Shown here: positions 48,834 to 60,886 of the stretch, one piece after another | Layout of the letters: the number at the start of each line of letters is the position of its first letter | How positions within the stretch are numbered: the first letter of the stretch is position 1 | Source of the DNA: Iris pallida | Lineage: Eukaryota > Streptophyta > Magnoliopsida > Asparagales > Iridaceae | Assembly (NCBI GenBank): GCA_029216955.1 | Contig: JANAVB010016200.1 | Span: forward strand, 1,647,835 to 1,711,834 | Direction: 5' to 3' | DNA: 64,000 nucleotides | Program-made: the position numbers and the translations under genes | Notes under the pieces: generated by a model | Told to the model about the DNA's origin: nothing | The model's database searches: none | What the model saw: only the letters and a program-made list of their open reading frames with translations

Positions 48834-49077
48834 CATACGCTGCCTTTTGGGAGCGTATGTCTTGCATACGCTCACTTGGGTGACAAGGAGTCGTATGGAG
48901 TCCATACGCTGCCTTTTGGGAGCGTATGTCTTGCATACGCTCACTTGGGTGACAAGGAGTCGTATGGAGTCCATACGCTGCCTTTTGGGAGCGTATGTCT
49001 TGCATACGCTCACTTGGTTGAAGAGGAGTCGTAAGCAGTACATACGCTGCCCTTTGAAAGCGTATGTCTTGCTTACG
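48834..49077 (+). repeat. 69-bp tandem repeats in LTR D
   Basis: Units start at 48834, 48903 and 48972 (nearly identical), with a fourth, diverged and shortened, at 49041. Each unit carries CATACGCT and AGCGTATG, so it can fold on itself. Because 69 is divisible by three, the array makes a 23-residue repeat in open frames; I regard that as incidental. Confidence 0.93.
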
Positions 49078-49198
49078 CTGACCTGAGCGTAGGCTGACCT
49101 GAGCGTAGGCTGACCTGAGCGTAGGCTAACCTGAGCGTAGCCTAACCTGAGCGTAGGCTGACCTGAGCGTATCCTGACTTGAGCGCGCTCTGACCTGG
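49070..49198 (+). repeat. 16-bp tandem repeats in LTR D
   Basis: About eight units of the type GCGTAGGCTGACCTGA, continuous with the preceding 69-bp array and sharing its GCGTA core. Confidence 0.9.
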
Positions 49199-50949
49199 AC
49201 TCCCCTATACCTTATATTTTTATATGTATATATTATATTGTATATATATATATGTAAATGTTTGTGTATGCTATATATCCTTACGCCTTTTGTTCTGAGC
49301 ATGATATGAGCACTAATGTGCCCCGGTGAACAAAGTGTTCCTACCTGATACTTGTACCTGAATGTCCCAGTTCTCGTTCATGCTCGACAAATGACTCGTA
49401 ACTCCATGTGGCATATTTGTAATGACGCATTACACCAAGGAGGGTAGAACATGTTGACATACTGATTGACATGGATCCTCTTTTGGGGTACTCGTACTTG
49501 AGTACGACATTTAGGAGGATAATCATGTAGGCCACAGCATGTGAGTCCAAGATTTCACCTAGGGTTAAACTAGGCAACTAAATATACTAGATGCATGGGG
49601 AGGGCAGAATCCTGAGATCGTGTTACACCAGCCGCCTTGAGATATTGTCTTGACGCGCCGGCTGGTCTCCACGGATACTATGTCATCCGCAACGAGTGGA
49701 TGACTGTATCCGATTAATTCCTACTATATACTATATGTTTTGGCAAGGTGGCCTTACGAGGGACCTGTGCTCAATGACACCTGTCTACGCGAACCCCTGG
49801 GTTGGCTAGCCTTACTGGAAAAATACGATCTGAGGATTTTAAAATAACATGATGCGAGGATGACCTCGTCCTACTAGAAACTCGTAGACTTGATTGGCCG
49901 CGAAAATGACTTGCTTGTATCCTATTTACCTTCCGTAAATAACTGAGGGAAGCGGACTGTCATGGTACGTGATCCAACCCATGTTCTTGTTTGATTGTTG
50001 GGTTGGTTATCATACTATGATAGGCTGTGGACCGAAGTTATGAACGGAAGACTTATTCTGGTTGTAAAGTGCTACTTCTGTGAATGACTGAGGAACATGG
50101 TCTATCATGGTACATGATCCAACCCATGTTCTTATTTGATTGTTGGGTTGGTTATTGTGCTACGATAGGCTATCGACCGAAGTCACGATCAGGAGATTTT
50201 ATTGTTTATACCCTTTAACTTATGTGAAAGTTATAGAGTACGACGCGTCCCGACTCCATGCGGTACCTTTTGTCCTTGTTTGGTTGTAAGGGTGCCATAT
50301 GGGTTCGAGGATGTTGCGCTACCCTATAATAGTTGCATAAGTATTACCATTATCAGTCATTCTATTAACTGGGTTTTAATCTTAACTCTTGTGCCCCTTT
50401 GGCGGTACTTGCTATTCGGGGCTGACCCTGCTGGTTTTGTTTGGCCAGATCTCGTAGCAGAGCCAGAGGACACGATCTTCCTCCCTGACATCCATGGTGC
50501 ATACTAGGAGCATGGCGGTTCGGGGACTCGAGTGGGTTTCTTCTCCACCACTCCTGTTTATATTTTGTGCGACATTTAGCCACCGGCACCTATTAGCCGG
50601 ATTACTTGATATTTTGTGTCAGTACATAATTGTAATTAAACAGACTGCAGCTGTGTATAATTTTGTACTCCTGACTCTCTGAGATAGCTAAATTATAAAG
50701 CTAGTCTCTCATAATCATTTTGATGAAGCGTCAGGGACGCCTTACTGCTTTATCTTTAATGTTCATTTATTTGCTGATGTGATTTGATTGATTGAGACAT
50801 AGAACTCTGTGGGACCATAGGAGACTTGATTGTAGCATGCACCCCCTAGTCTCTCGACAGCCACGATCGCCGTATAACGTTACGTACCTCATATGGAGTA
50901 GCTGGCCTAGTCCGTCTCCGTATTTCGGTACTGGGGTGTGACACTGCCT

Positions 50950-50956
50950 ATTTATA
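50950..50956 (-). promoter_or_regulatory. TATA box of LTR C, next to solo LTR D
   Basis: CCTATAAATAGG on the minus strand. Solo LTR D and its target duplication begin within a few bases downstream, separating this TATA box from the place where transcription of LTR C would start. Confidence 0.6.
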
Positions 50957-51582
50957 GGATGTGGGAATTTCCATTTGGATAGGATTAGGAATATTTAAAA
51001 CCCAATTAGTTAATTCTCTACTTAATTTAAATCAATTCAATAAATTCAAATCCAAATCTAAATTAATTTTAAATATAATTAAATTACATCCTTCAGTTTA
51101 AAATTAAATAAGATAATTCAAATTCCAAATATGGATATTAATTTAGCAATTTAAATATATCCATAAAATTAATTCCAGATTTAAATCGTCACAATAATTC
51201 TAAAATATGTTTTCCAAAAATACAAATAATAATAATTTCGAAAATATTATTATTTAAATACACTAATAAATAAAAAATATATATGAAGAATATTATTAAT
51301 TATTAGTAACTGTTATAAACAAAAAGGCTTTCATAATAAAATCGTAAACTTGGAAATTTCGGTACGATAATTAAAAATAATTATTAGATATATTATTTTG
51401 AAACTATAGAAAAATGTTTTTCTAAAAATATGTACGCTCGCACATATTTGCACTCGTCGAGCAATTACGAAAAATAAAAATTTTGTACGCGACATACAAT
51501 ACGACTACGCGACGTACAATAATAAAATTTCAAATCAGTACCAAAATTAAATAAAAAATAGTAGAAATTTAGGGGTTTTACA

Positions 51583-52678
51583 TCCTACCCAACTTATAAA
51601 AATTTTGTCCTCGAAATTAAGAATTTGTAGGAGGTGAGAAGGTACAAGGTTATATCGATAAGGAAGCACAGTCAATTCATTGGGCGAGACAAGGAAACGA
51701 CGTTTTTAGGAAACATGCATTAGAGTCGTGATTTCAATAATGGTGAAGAAAATCATGGATTAACGCAAGAAGGAAAATGGTTAAGATAACGTGCAATAAA
51801 GAATGGTATGGGTTCAAGAAGTATAAAACAAATTAGAGACCTTAAAGTTATGGTCTCTTGAGGGTAGGTTGAGGGCACGATTAAGAGAACGAAATAGATT
51901 CACTTAAATTAAGCGATTAGAGGGTCTTAATAGGGCAGAGTAGTTTAGGATGAAAATATAGCAATATCGAGTGAGAATAGTTATAGTCGATAGGAAGGCT
52001 AGAGGAAGTTCTAGTATAACGCCTTCGTCCTTCTAAAATAGGTGAAGGCGAAAGCAATATAAAGTTCGAAGGAGGCGTTATCGAATACGAATACGTGGTT
52101 CAAAGACGACCAAATAATTCAAAAGGAGTTGCCAAGGCAGTCGCGAATGGGACTCTAGAGGACAAGTTTAGCTATGTCCCCATCCACGTAGAACGATAGA
52201 TATAAGCGAACCAAAGTGCACTCGGTTGATCAGACCATCATGCACCGGTTCTGATTAGACAATATGTTAGTGGGTGCGACCCAAATAACATATATCTTGA
52301 ACAAGCTCGATAAAAGAATAAGCTTGTAAAAACTAGGCTACATTAGCATCATTAGTAAAAATATAGGCACGCGAGATTAAGATTGAAATAGAGAACCAAT
52401 ATGAATAGTCTAAGAGTCATAAGGATCTAAGTCTTGTTTATTCCTATACAATTCATTCTACGGTTTTATTGACCAAGGCTTGGTTGACCAAATGGGTTAA
52501 ATTTCTCTACTCTCTATGGTCTAGATAATACTATTTGTATTTCCTTAATGGTCAAGGGTGTGTCAGGTCGTGGGGTATTCTACCCAACTTAAAGAATTAA
52601 GCTAAGGGTGTTTGGGACATCTAACTAGTAGGGTCAATCTCTAGCAATCACGAAGGAAAGATAAGAATAATGAGAGAA
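51583..52678 (-). mobile_element. 3' interior of element C
   Basis: Starts with the polypurine-type tract and then reads as non-coding DNA on both strands. I found no pol similarity; the coding part, if any, would lie beyond element F outside the window. Confidence 0.5.
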
Positions 52679-53203
52679 TGTCACTACCACATTTTTAGTT
52701 TGAGGGTATTTTTGACATTTTGGGGTAATTTGAATTTATTTGAATTTATGGGAATTTTTAGGAATTATTTAGAAATTGTTTGGATGAGGGTTGACTAGGT
52801 TGACTTTGACTAGTTTTGACCCTTGTAGACCAACCTTGTCACGACCCGCACCCACTGTGAGGGTACAAGAACGTAACAACGCCCAGCCTATGCCGCAGTG
52901 TCGACGGTAGAACGCTGTCCTAGGTCAATCATCTAACAATATAAGGGTACCTGTACAGTATATACACTCCGAATGGAGGTGTCATAACAATATACAGCTC
53001 TCAATCACATCTAAGGCAGAATGAAGATAGAAGATAGATAAGTAATACTGAAATAAAAGATCCACAGAATACAATCAGAGAGTCTAAGTATCTAAGATAA
53101 CATCTCCGCAAACATCTGGAAATACAAGGTCTCAACTACAGAGTATGAAAGAATATATACAATCCAGATCTCAATGACAGAAACAAAGCCTAACTAAACT
53201 AAT

Positions 53204-53374
53204 CTAAACAGTATGGACGACGTCCTCAGCTAGAGCTGGATCCTCCTGTGGGTCCAACTCACAGGTATCGCCTAGATGGGCTCCATAGTAGGTGTCTACG
53301 CAGGCCTCATCCTCATCCTCTATAATATTTTCAACAGGTCCAGTCAGGACAGGAGCGAGCACAATATATCTCAT
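53204..53374 (-). CDS. LTR-embedded acidic small ORF, 56 codons, LTR E
   Basis: ATG-initiated frame (M-R-Y-I-V-L-A-P-V-L-T-G) with an acidic middle (E-D-E-D-E-A-C-V-D-T-Y-Y-G) and an E-D-P-A-L-A-E-D tail. It is too short for ordinary gene finding. The equivalent frame in LTR F (60716-60886) has exactly the same length with no indel. In the 33-codon core, 11 of 17 differing codons are silent, a sign of past selection on the peptide. The family is not known to me. It could be a free-standing peptide or the last exon of a longer LTR-encoded product. Confidence 0.45.
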   Translation of the reverse strand: MRYIVLAPVLTGPVENIIEDEDEACVDTYYGAHLGDTCELDPQEDPALAEDVVHTV

Positions 53375-54116
53375 GCAGTTCATATCATGTCAGGAAATAT
53401 AAAGCAGGCAATAGAGTAAGATACATGAAACGCTGTAAAAAGATATACATGAAAACATGAGAGATATTTGATAACTGGAAATATATACATGATAAGTAAG
53501 AACTGTAAGTGACTAGTGATTTAGAGTACGAGATGGTATGTAATTGGCTTAGGTTGTACATGATAAAACATGGAAGTAACAGAGTGTACATGATGGGTAA
53601 ATCACATGACCATTGATACTCACCCCTACCCACAATCAATACACCAGGATCTATTCAAGTTACGTTACGGACATGATGTTTTGGTTATACAGGAAAACAC
53701 ATGAGGAAACATGAACGTACATGAGAGCACATGAAAGTACATGAGCGTACATGAAAGAACATAAGAGAACATGAGTGTACATGAGTAACGCAAGAGCAAG
53801 GAATACATGATGTACATGAAACACATGTCATAAAGTATCCGATGCGCCCGCTAAGGGGGATAACATCCCAAGAAGAGATCCATATAGTACCAATCCGTGA
53901 TGATAACGTGACAGCATCAAGTAAAAGTAATCTAGAGCGAGAATATAAATCGTGACAAGTATGAAACGATCAGAGAATGTACTCGCCTGATAGCCTGAGT
54001 GTTTGAAGAGAATATACTGTCCGAGGAGTGGTGTCTGTCTCCTATAGAATAGTACAAGTCACTATGAGTCCAAAAATGATAATAAGATGCATTACAATGC
54101 ATTCTAAAAGAATCTA

Positions 54117-54470
54117 GGTCAAATCTAAGTCAAATCTAAGTCACACCAAGCTAAACTAGGTCATACTAGGTCATACTGAGTCACACTAGGACAATCAAGG
54201 TCAAACAAGGTCACAGGAAATCAATCTAAGTCAAACTAGGTCAATTTTGGTCAAGGGTTGACTTACAGTTGACTTTTGGTCAAAAAGTCAACTCTGGTCA
54301 ACTCTGGTCAACATGGAGTCAACCCTAGGTCAAATAAGTCATATGTTGACTAACTGTTGACTTTTAGTCAACTGGTCAACTCTGGTTCGGTTCCGGTCAA
54401 ATCTAGCCGCTTAAAGGCTAAGTTTGACTCTCGGTTGACTTTTGTTGACTTTTGGTCAAAATGGTCAACC
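54117..54470. promoter_or_regulatory. Array of W-box-like TTGAC(C/T) words in LTR E
   Basis: About two dozen TTGACC/TTGACT words on the two strands within 350 bases. The matching zone in LTR F (59847-59952) has eight. TTGAC(C/T) is the core bound by WRKY factors. The array lies downstream of the TATA box, so a promoter role is uncertain, and cryptic simple repetition is a fair alternative. Confidence 0.4.
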
Positions 54471-55859
54471 GACGTCAAAACTAGTCTATGAGTGCTATAT
54501 TTGATCATTACCAACCAAGAAAGTTAAGTTCTAACTCTATCTTAGACTCCAAACTCAAATATCCTATTTCTAGGCATTACCTATATTACCTTACCAAGGT
54601 AAATGCCAATACCTTGTTCAATACCACTCTAACCTAGGAATACTAGCCTAGGTTTCCTAGGATAGCTAGATACTATCCTATACTAATATTACCTACCAAG
54701 AAATCCTAGTATCTAGGTTATCTAAGTCATCTTAGATCACATGTTGGCCATTTACCCATTACCTTACCTATACCTTACCAATATCACATATCACTCTCAC
54801 ATCTCCCTAACACTCACTCACATACAACACCCATATAGACTTACATATAGGCTAACACTCATGCTCACACCTATAGGCTAGTAGCTATATATATATAAGC
54901 CCACTATATCCATATCTAGACTCACACAATACCCAAAAAGCTCACACCTATACACACAAATACAAATATACTCTCATACACATAAATACTTATCTAAACT
55001 CATATATAAATACATATATATGGGCTCACATACACTCCTAGACTCATAACACTCTAATCTCTCTCACAAACACATACACACATACATATCCTATACAATA
55101 GCTCACACACACAACACTCATGCTTACAAGGACACACACACAACACTCATGCTCACAAGGACACACACACAAGGCTCACACATAGGGACTGAAAATAGGC
55201 TCTTACAAAGGGCTGTTTATGGATGGTTGGTTTTGCTGGGATGAGGGACAGCAATGAGCTTGTACATGGGCATTTCCCCTCTCCCTTCCATCCTGCTGTG
55301 AAGAACAGCAATGACAGTCCCCTTTGGGGACTGTCCAGATCAGGAATTAGTCCCCCCCTCTCTTTTAACTACTCAAACCACTCTCTCTATTCACTCTTCT
55401 ATCTCAAAATCTCCACACAACTCTACACACATATATATACATACAAATGAATTTACACACACACACCCAATCAATCACCACTCTAAAGCTCTCACAGGTA
55501 ACCCTCTATCCCCTGCACTCTAATTCACACTCTCTCTAATTCTCTTACACTCTCAAGTCCCATTTTCTATATCCCTCTAATCTCACACATATACTAACTC
55601 TATGCAAATATAGACACACACATAACTATCCACTCTACATTCCCCAATTCTCAACCATAGTTAGATCAGTATAGGAGAACACATATAGGGACTCAAACTA
55701 ATCAGTTAATAGCATTAAATGGGTTTAAATAACTGTCCAAACTTGATTTTAAAACCTGGGAAATAACAGATAACTGGTTTCAGAAAAATGGGGGTTGGTA
55801 AATAAGATTGACCATCGAAATCAAGTTAAGACCCCAAACAAAAGGTTGGTAACAAACAT

Positions 55860-56570
55860 ATGAATTGTGTACGTGTCCTAGAGTGTGTCTCGTGTCCACT
55901 GAAACATGACACGACGTGTCCACACAAATTAAACTCGAAACAGTGCACTCACAGATACTGCACAGTGCACTGTCTCGTGCACAGGTGTACGCGTGTCGTG
56001 CACCCGACACGACACGAACTGGGACACGTGGTTGTGCCCACACCTAGGTTAGGTCTAGGTGCACGTGTCCATACGCCTATATCGAGTCCAAAGTGTCGCA
56101 TGTCCGAATTACGAAGCCGTGTCAGTGGCCAAAAGTCACAGTGCACAGAACAGTGTAAGGACACTGCACGATCGATTTCTCCTAAACCAGTACACGAGAT
56201 TCGATAGAATTTTGGGGGCATGATGTCAGTGCATGCCCCCTCGACCCCACAAAATTTCGTGTCAAAACATGGCGTGTCGTGTCCTGCACGGCCCTCGAAC
56301 AGCAGAGCACACGCACAGCCCCGCACGTGCGCGCCCGCGTGTGTACGTGTCGAATCCGACACGATACGACACAGGGACACCCTCAGTCAACCAGAATCCC
56401 ATGAACAATATCAAAACCTAATTTCCTATTTAAAAACTTTCCAAAAACCACATCGAAATCCCCTCTTGGGCATTTCGACAAACACCTAGGCCACATCCTT
56501 GATACGTGTCCAAATGGACACGAAACTCATGAAACCTGACACGACACCAATGCATACACTTAGGGGACCC
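55860..56570. repeat. CGTGTC/GACACG-rich zone in LTR E
   Basis: Dense CGTGTC and GACACG words, including at least six ACGTGTC (ABRE-like) sites. The counterpart in LTR F is 58070-58720, with at least three. It may be a cryptic simple repeat rather than a regulatory array. Confidence 0.45.
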
Positions 56571-56877
56571 CTAGGGCTTCCTAATGATGAAGACAAAATG
56601 AAATTTCATGGAGAAATGAGAAAGTTACCTATTGTTGAACTTTCAAGAAAAACCCCTATTCAATGGCTCTTCTCTTGATGTCCCAATCCACTCAAATCAC
56701 ATCAAACTAAAATGGAACATTAATGATAGCAAGAATAGGGGTATTAGAACCTATTGGAAGAGATTAGAATGAAAAAGGAAGAGGAATGGAGTTTTAAGAA
56801 TTAAATGATGTAGGAACAAACCTTTCCTTCTAAACTTGAGCTTTCCTAAGAAAGAGGCAACCCTAAACTAAGAGAGT

Positions 56878-56884
56878 ATTTATA
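56878..56884 (-). promoter_or_regulatory. TATA box of LTR E
   Basis: CCTATAAATACTCTC on the minus strand, conserved with LTR F. Confidence 0.6.
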
Positions 56885-57733
56885 GGGTGGTGTTCCCAAG
56901 GAGGATATGGAGGCTGGCCACTTAGTCTAGGGCTTAGGGTTTTGGAATTTTGTCTTGGGCTTTGGGCCAAACTACAAGGCTTTGAGTTAAATGATTAACC
57001 AAAGGCTCTAAATCATAAGCCATGACTTATGACTTTCTAAATCCTAATGCTAACTAGAGTCTAATGACCAACCCAAGGATTAGCTTATGTTAGACTAGAG
57101 TCATATAACCTAACCAAGTCCATACTAACTAGGGTTAGCTTCTAGGTTGGTCTACAAGGGTCAAACTAGTCAAAGTCAACCTAGTCCAAACAATTCTAAA
57201 ATAATTCCAAAAATTCCCATAAATTCCAATAAATTCTAATAAATTCAAATAACCCTAAAAATGTCAAAAATACCCTAATCACATGGCTAGGCTCTAGGGT
57301 AGGCAGTCACTACTGTTCACTAGTAAATCACCAAAAATCACAAGTCATGAATTTAAATAGTTTAAAAATAATTAAAAATCACTATAAATCATAATATGAA
57401 ATAAATATCATTATATAATAATTATAATTACAAAATTTCAAAATTACCCTCTTCTAGAAAACTGGGTGTTACAAACCTACAAGCTAACCCTAGTTAGTAT
57501 GGACTTGGTTAGGTTAAATGACTCTAGTCTAACCTAAGCTAACCCTTAGTTTGGTCAATAGACTCTAGTTAGCAATAGGAATTAGAAAGTCATAAGTCAT
57601 GACTTATGATTTAGAACCATTGATAAATCAACTTAAGTCATAGCCTTGTAGATTAGCCCAAAGCCCAAGAATTACAAAACCCTAGCCCTAGACTATGTGG
57701 CCGGCCACCATATCCTCCTTGGGAACCCCACTC

Positions 57734-57740
57734 TATAAAT
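57734..57740 (+). promoter_or_regulatory. TATA box of LTR F
   Basis: CTATAAATACTCTC, same context as in LTR E. About 250 bases downstream both LTRs share ATAG|GTAACTT (57984-57993), a possible splice donor within a long leader. Confidence 0.6.
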
Positions 57741-60715
57741 ACTCTCTTAGTTTTAGGGTTGCCTCTTTTAGGAAAGATCAAGTTTAGAAAGAGGTTTGTT
57801 CCTACTTCATTTAATCCATAGAATTCCATTTCATGTCCTTTTTCATTCAAATCTCTTCCATTAGGTTTTAATATACCTATACTTGCTGTTATTGGAGTTT
57901 TATTTCAGTTTGACATTGATTTGTTGGATTGGAATATCAAGGAGAGGAGCTCAACAAAGGGGGATTTTCTAGAAAGTTCATCTATAGGTAACTTCTTCAA
58001 TACTCACTAAAATTTCGATTTCTTTATACATTTAGGAAGCCCTAGGAGTCCCCTAGGTGGTTGTATTGGTTTCGTGTCAAGTTTCATAGGTTTCATGTAC
58101 GTTTCGGACACGTACCAGCGTGTACTTGAATGTGTTCGACGAAATACCTCAAAGGGTATTTCGTTTGATTTTGTGAATTCTTTTTGAATAGGAAGTTAGG
58201 TATTAATCTCGCTTACATGTTTCTATTGCACTGAGCACACTTTTGCATCGAGTCGACACAGGTGCATGGACATGCGGTGCCCACACGCGCGCGCGCTCAG
58301 GTTTGATCCCCTGCTGTTCGGGGGCCACAACTCTCAGGACACGCCACGTCGACACGCGACACTTGACACATGGGTCATCCTCGTGACTGACACAAAGTGT
58401 GTTGAGTCACAGACCCCCACGTGTCGTATCGGACACGCACGAATACGTGCATTGCTTTTGCACTGAACTGGGTTCAGTTGATTTAGAGCACTGATACGTG
58501 TGTCGTGTCACTGACACACGTGTCATAGACCCATATCAGGGTGTCCTAGCCCTAGACCTAGACCTAGTCGACACTTGGACATGACCACGAGGTCTGTGTC
58601 ATGTCGTGTCGTGTACACGAACCCCGTGAACACGTGCACGAGGAATGGCACAGTTATTGCACTGTTTTGTGTTTTGATTTGTTTTGACACATTGTGTCCT
58701 CGTGCTTGGACACAATGACATTGTAGGACACATATGTAATATATATTTTAATTACCAACCTCTGTTTTTGCATTTTAGATTGATTTGATTTATCAATTCA
58801 TATTTTCCCCAATTATCTTAAACTGTGTATCAGCCCTATTATATCCTGATTTTTCCAGATTTTGATATTGAGTTTTGACATCGATTTTACCTAGTTCTAT
58901 GCTATTAATTACATGCTATTAAAGCCCTAATATGTACTCCTACATGATTCCTAAATGTGTGTCAAATTTGGAATTTGTTTGAATGTGTTTGGCTCATGAA
59001 AACTGGGTTTAAGCCTAGGCTGTTAAACTGGAAAATTATGAACTATGGTAAACTGATTTTTTTGGGTTTTATTATGAACCATGGATGATTCCAATGTTGT
59101 ATAAACCTGGGAATGTTTAGAAATAAAGACTGAAATATGGAAATTAATATTATGGCTGAAAACTAAGTTTTAAATGAAGTGTGAGGATGATTTCCAATGT
59201 GTATAACTGATATTATGTTTTCAAAATGAGTTGAACTCTAATTCCTGCACATTAAAACTGCTGCCACTATTTCCAGATTATACATATGTGTACACTGCCA
59301 CAGTTTCCAGATTTCAATTCCATATTAGCTATCACACTCTTGTATCACTAACACATGACACACCCTCACTCTTTCATACACATACATACACACTTTTACA
59401 CTCTTTACTCACTCACACACATTTGCATTCACATTCCTACCTATTCTCATTTCCCTGTCACATGTTTCAGCCCACTCCCACACACACTGGAACACACAGG
59501 TTTTTGCCATTACCCTGTCTTCATTAATTCACACACCCTATCACTCACTCTTCTCTTCTTTCTATCTCTCCATATATGTATTGTATGTATGTATGGTTAT
59601 ATATGATATATAATATATATATATAGTAGTGTGCTATATAACTATATGTATGTACCTTGTATATATATATATATATATATTGTATATGTACTTGGTGTGT
59701 CATTAGTGTTGTGTTTGGAGATGTGCTTGATTGATAGGATAGGTTTATAGCCTTGTATTGTATGTTGATAGGCTAGTTTAGCCTTGGTAGACCTAGACTA
59801 GATTAGTATAGACTAGTATAGTCTAGATTGGACTAGATAGACTAGATTGACCTAGTTTAGACTTGTTAGATCTAGTTTGACCATAGTTGACCTAGTTTGA
59901 CTTCTAGGGTTGACCAGAGTTGACCAAGAGTTGACTTTGGCCTAGATTGACCTAGACTCATGTAGAGTGCATAGTAGAACTTTATTTTACCATTTTAGAC
60001 TTGTTGTGACTTGTGCTATTCTGATTAGGAGCCAGACACCACTCCTTGGACAATACTTTCATATTGGAACACTCAGATACCAGGCGAGTACATTCTCTGA
60101 TCATTTCATATCCTGCTTAGAATTATTTCCTGTATTAAATTACTTTACTTATACTGTCACGTTGGTCACACGGATTGGTACTATATGGATCCCTTCTTGA
60201 GATGTTATCCTTAGGGAGCATCGGGTACTACATGTTCTGTGCGTTTCACTTACATGGCGTATCACTATGTTTCACTGGTTCTTTGATCACTTGTGACATA
60301 TACTCTTATGATCACAGAGTCTCCTAGAATCTCTTATTCCATTTACTGGGTATCCTAGAATCTCCTAGAATTCCTATTTATGGGACATCCATGTATCACC
60401 CTTCGGGGGCCTTTGCATGGAATCATAACATAACCTGGTTGGATCCTTGTGTATTGATTGGGGGTACAGGGGAGTAGAAGTAGACATGTGAATAATACCC
60501 AAGTAGTATCTTATCAGAATCTCTTCCATAGTGTCTTATCAGAATCTCCTATGCCATTTATATGTCTATATTGTACTCTGACTCACTAGCCACTGTTAGT
60601 CTCTATTTATAGTAGATATTTCTATTACAGCTCTCTCTGTTTACATACTGCACTTCTTTCAGTACTTGTATCTTACTTTACTGTATGATTATATTTTATA
60701 ACCTGCTATGAACTG

Positions 60716-60886
60716 TTGAGATGTACTGTTCTCGCTCCTGTCCTGACTGGACCTGTTGAAAATATTACAGAGGACGAGGAGGAGGCCTGTGTGGATACCT
60801 TCTACGGGACAGCCCTAGACGACACTTGCGAGCTGGACTCTCAGGAGGACCCAGCTCTAGCTGAGGACTTCACCCCCATTGCCTAG
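60716..60886 (+). CDS. LTR-embedded acidic small ORF, LTR F copy (start codon changed)
   Basis: Same length and frame as 53204-53374, but its first codon is TTG where E has ATG. Contains V-L-A-P-V-L-T-G, E-D-E-E-E-A-C-V-D-T-F-Y-G and E-D-P-A-L-A-E-D, ending TAG 60884-60886. It lies about 0.6 kb before gag, within the U5 part of the LTR. Function unknown. Confidence 0.4.
   Translation: MRCTVLAPVLTGPVENITEDEEEACVDTFYGTALDDTCELDSQEDPALAEDFTPIA

Larger units (their letters stand above)
48087..50943 (+). mobile_element. Solo LTR D, 2.9 kb
   Basis: Starts TGTCACTCCCCGATCC and ends GGGGTGTGACA. The flanks CTACC (48082-48086) and CTGCC (50944-50948) match at 4 of 5. No internal region is present, so it is a solo LTR left by recombination. 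Its TATA-like TATATAA is at 48339-48345. It contains the 69-bp and 16-bp arrays below and a duplicated 118-bp block (about 49933-50050 and 50082-50200). Confidence 0.8.
43178..51582 (-). repeat. LTR C (minus strand), split by solo LTR D
   Basis: On the minus strand it starts TGTAAAACCCC (51582) and ends GGGTCGTGACA (43178). A purine-rich tract with GAGGACAAAATTTT precedes it at 51583-51620, so this is the 3' LTR of a minus-strand element. Without D and its duplication it is about 5.5 kb. The last 90 bases closely match LTR A. It holds a GC-rich leader at about 47050-47930 with long low-complexity frames, a TA run (46597-46673) and ATT/AAT runs (46796-46945). Confidence 0.82.
52837..57473 (-). 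mobile_element. Solo LTR E (minus strand), 4.6 kb
   Basis: On the minus strand it runs from TGTAACACCCAG (57473) to GGGTGCGGGTCGTGACA (52837). The target duplication AACCT is perfect (52832-52836, 57474-57478). It has a TATA box at 56878-56884, a conserved donor-like ATAG|GTAACTT shared with F (56627-56632), an ACGTGTC-rich zone (55860-56570), a TTGAC(C/T)-rich zone (54117-54470) and the small acidic frame at 53204-53374. Confidence 0.92.

Noticed and set aside
48834..49077. CRISPR-like array
   Set aside because: The units are directly adjacent without unique spacers, and this is a plant LTR.
48688..49086. Repeat protein with 23-residue units
   Set aside because: Produced by the 69-bp tandem array, whose length is a multiple of three; open in several frames at once.
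53385..53639. 84-codon minus-strand frame in LTR E
   Set aside because: AT-rich chance frame just upstream of the conserved small ORF; not kept in LTR F.
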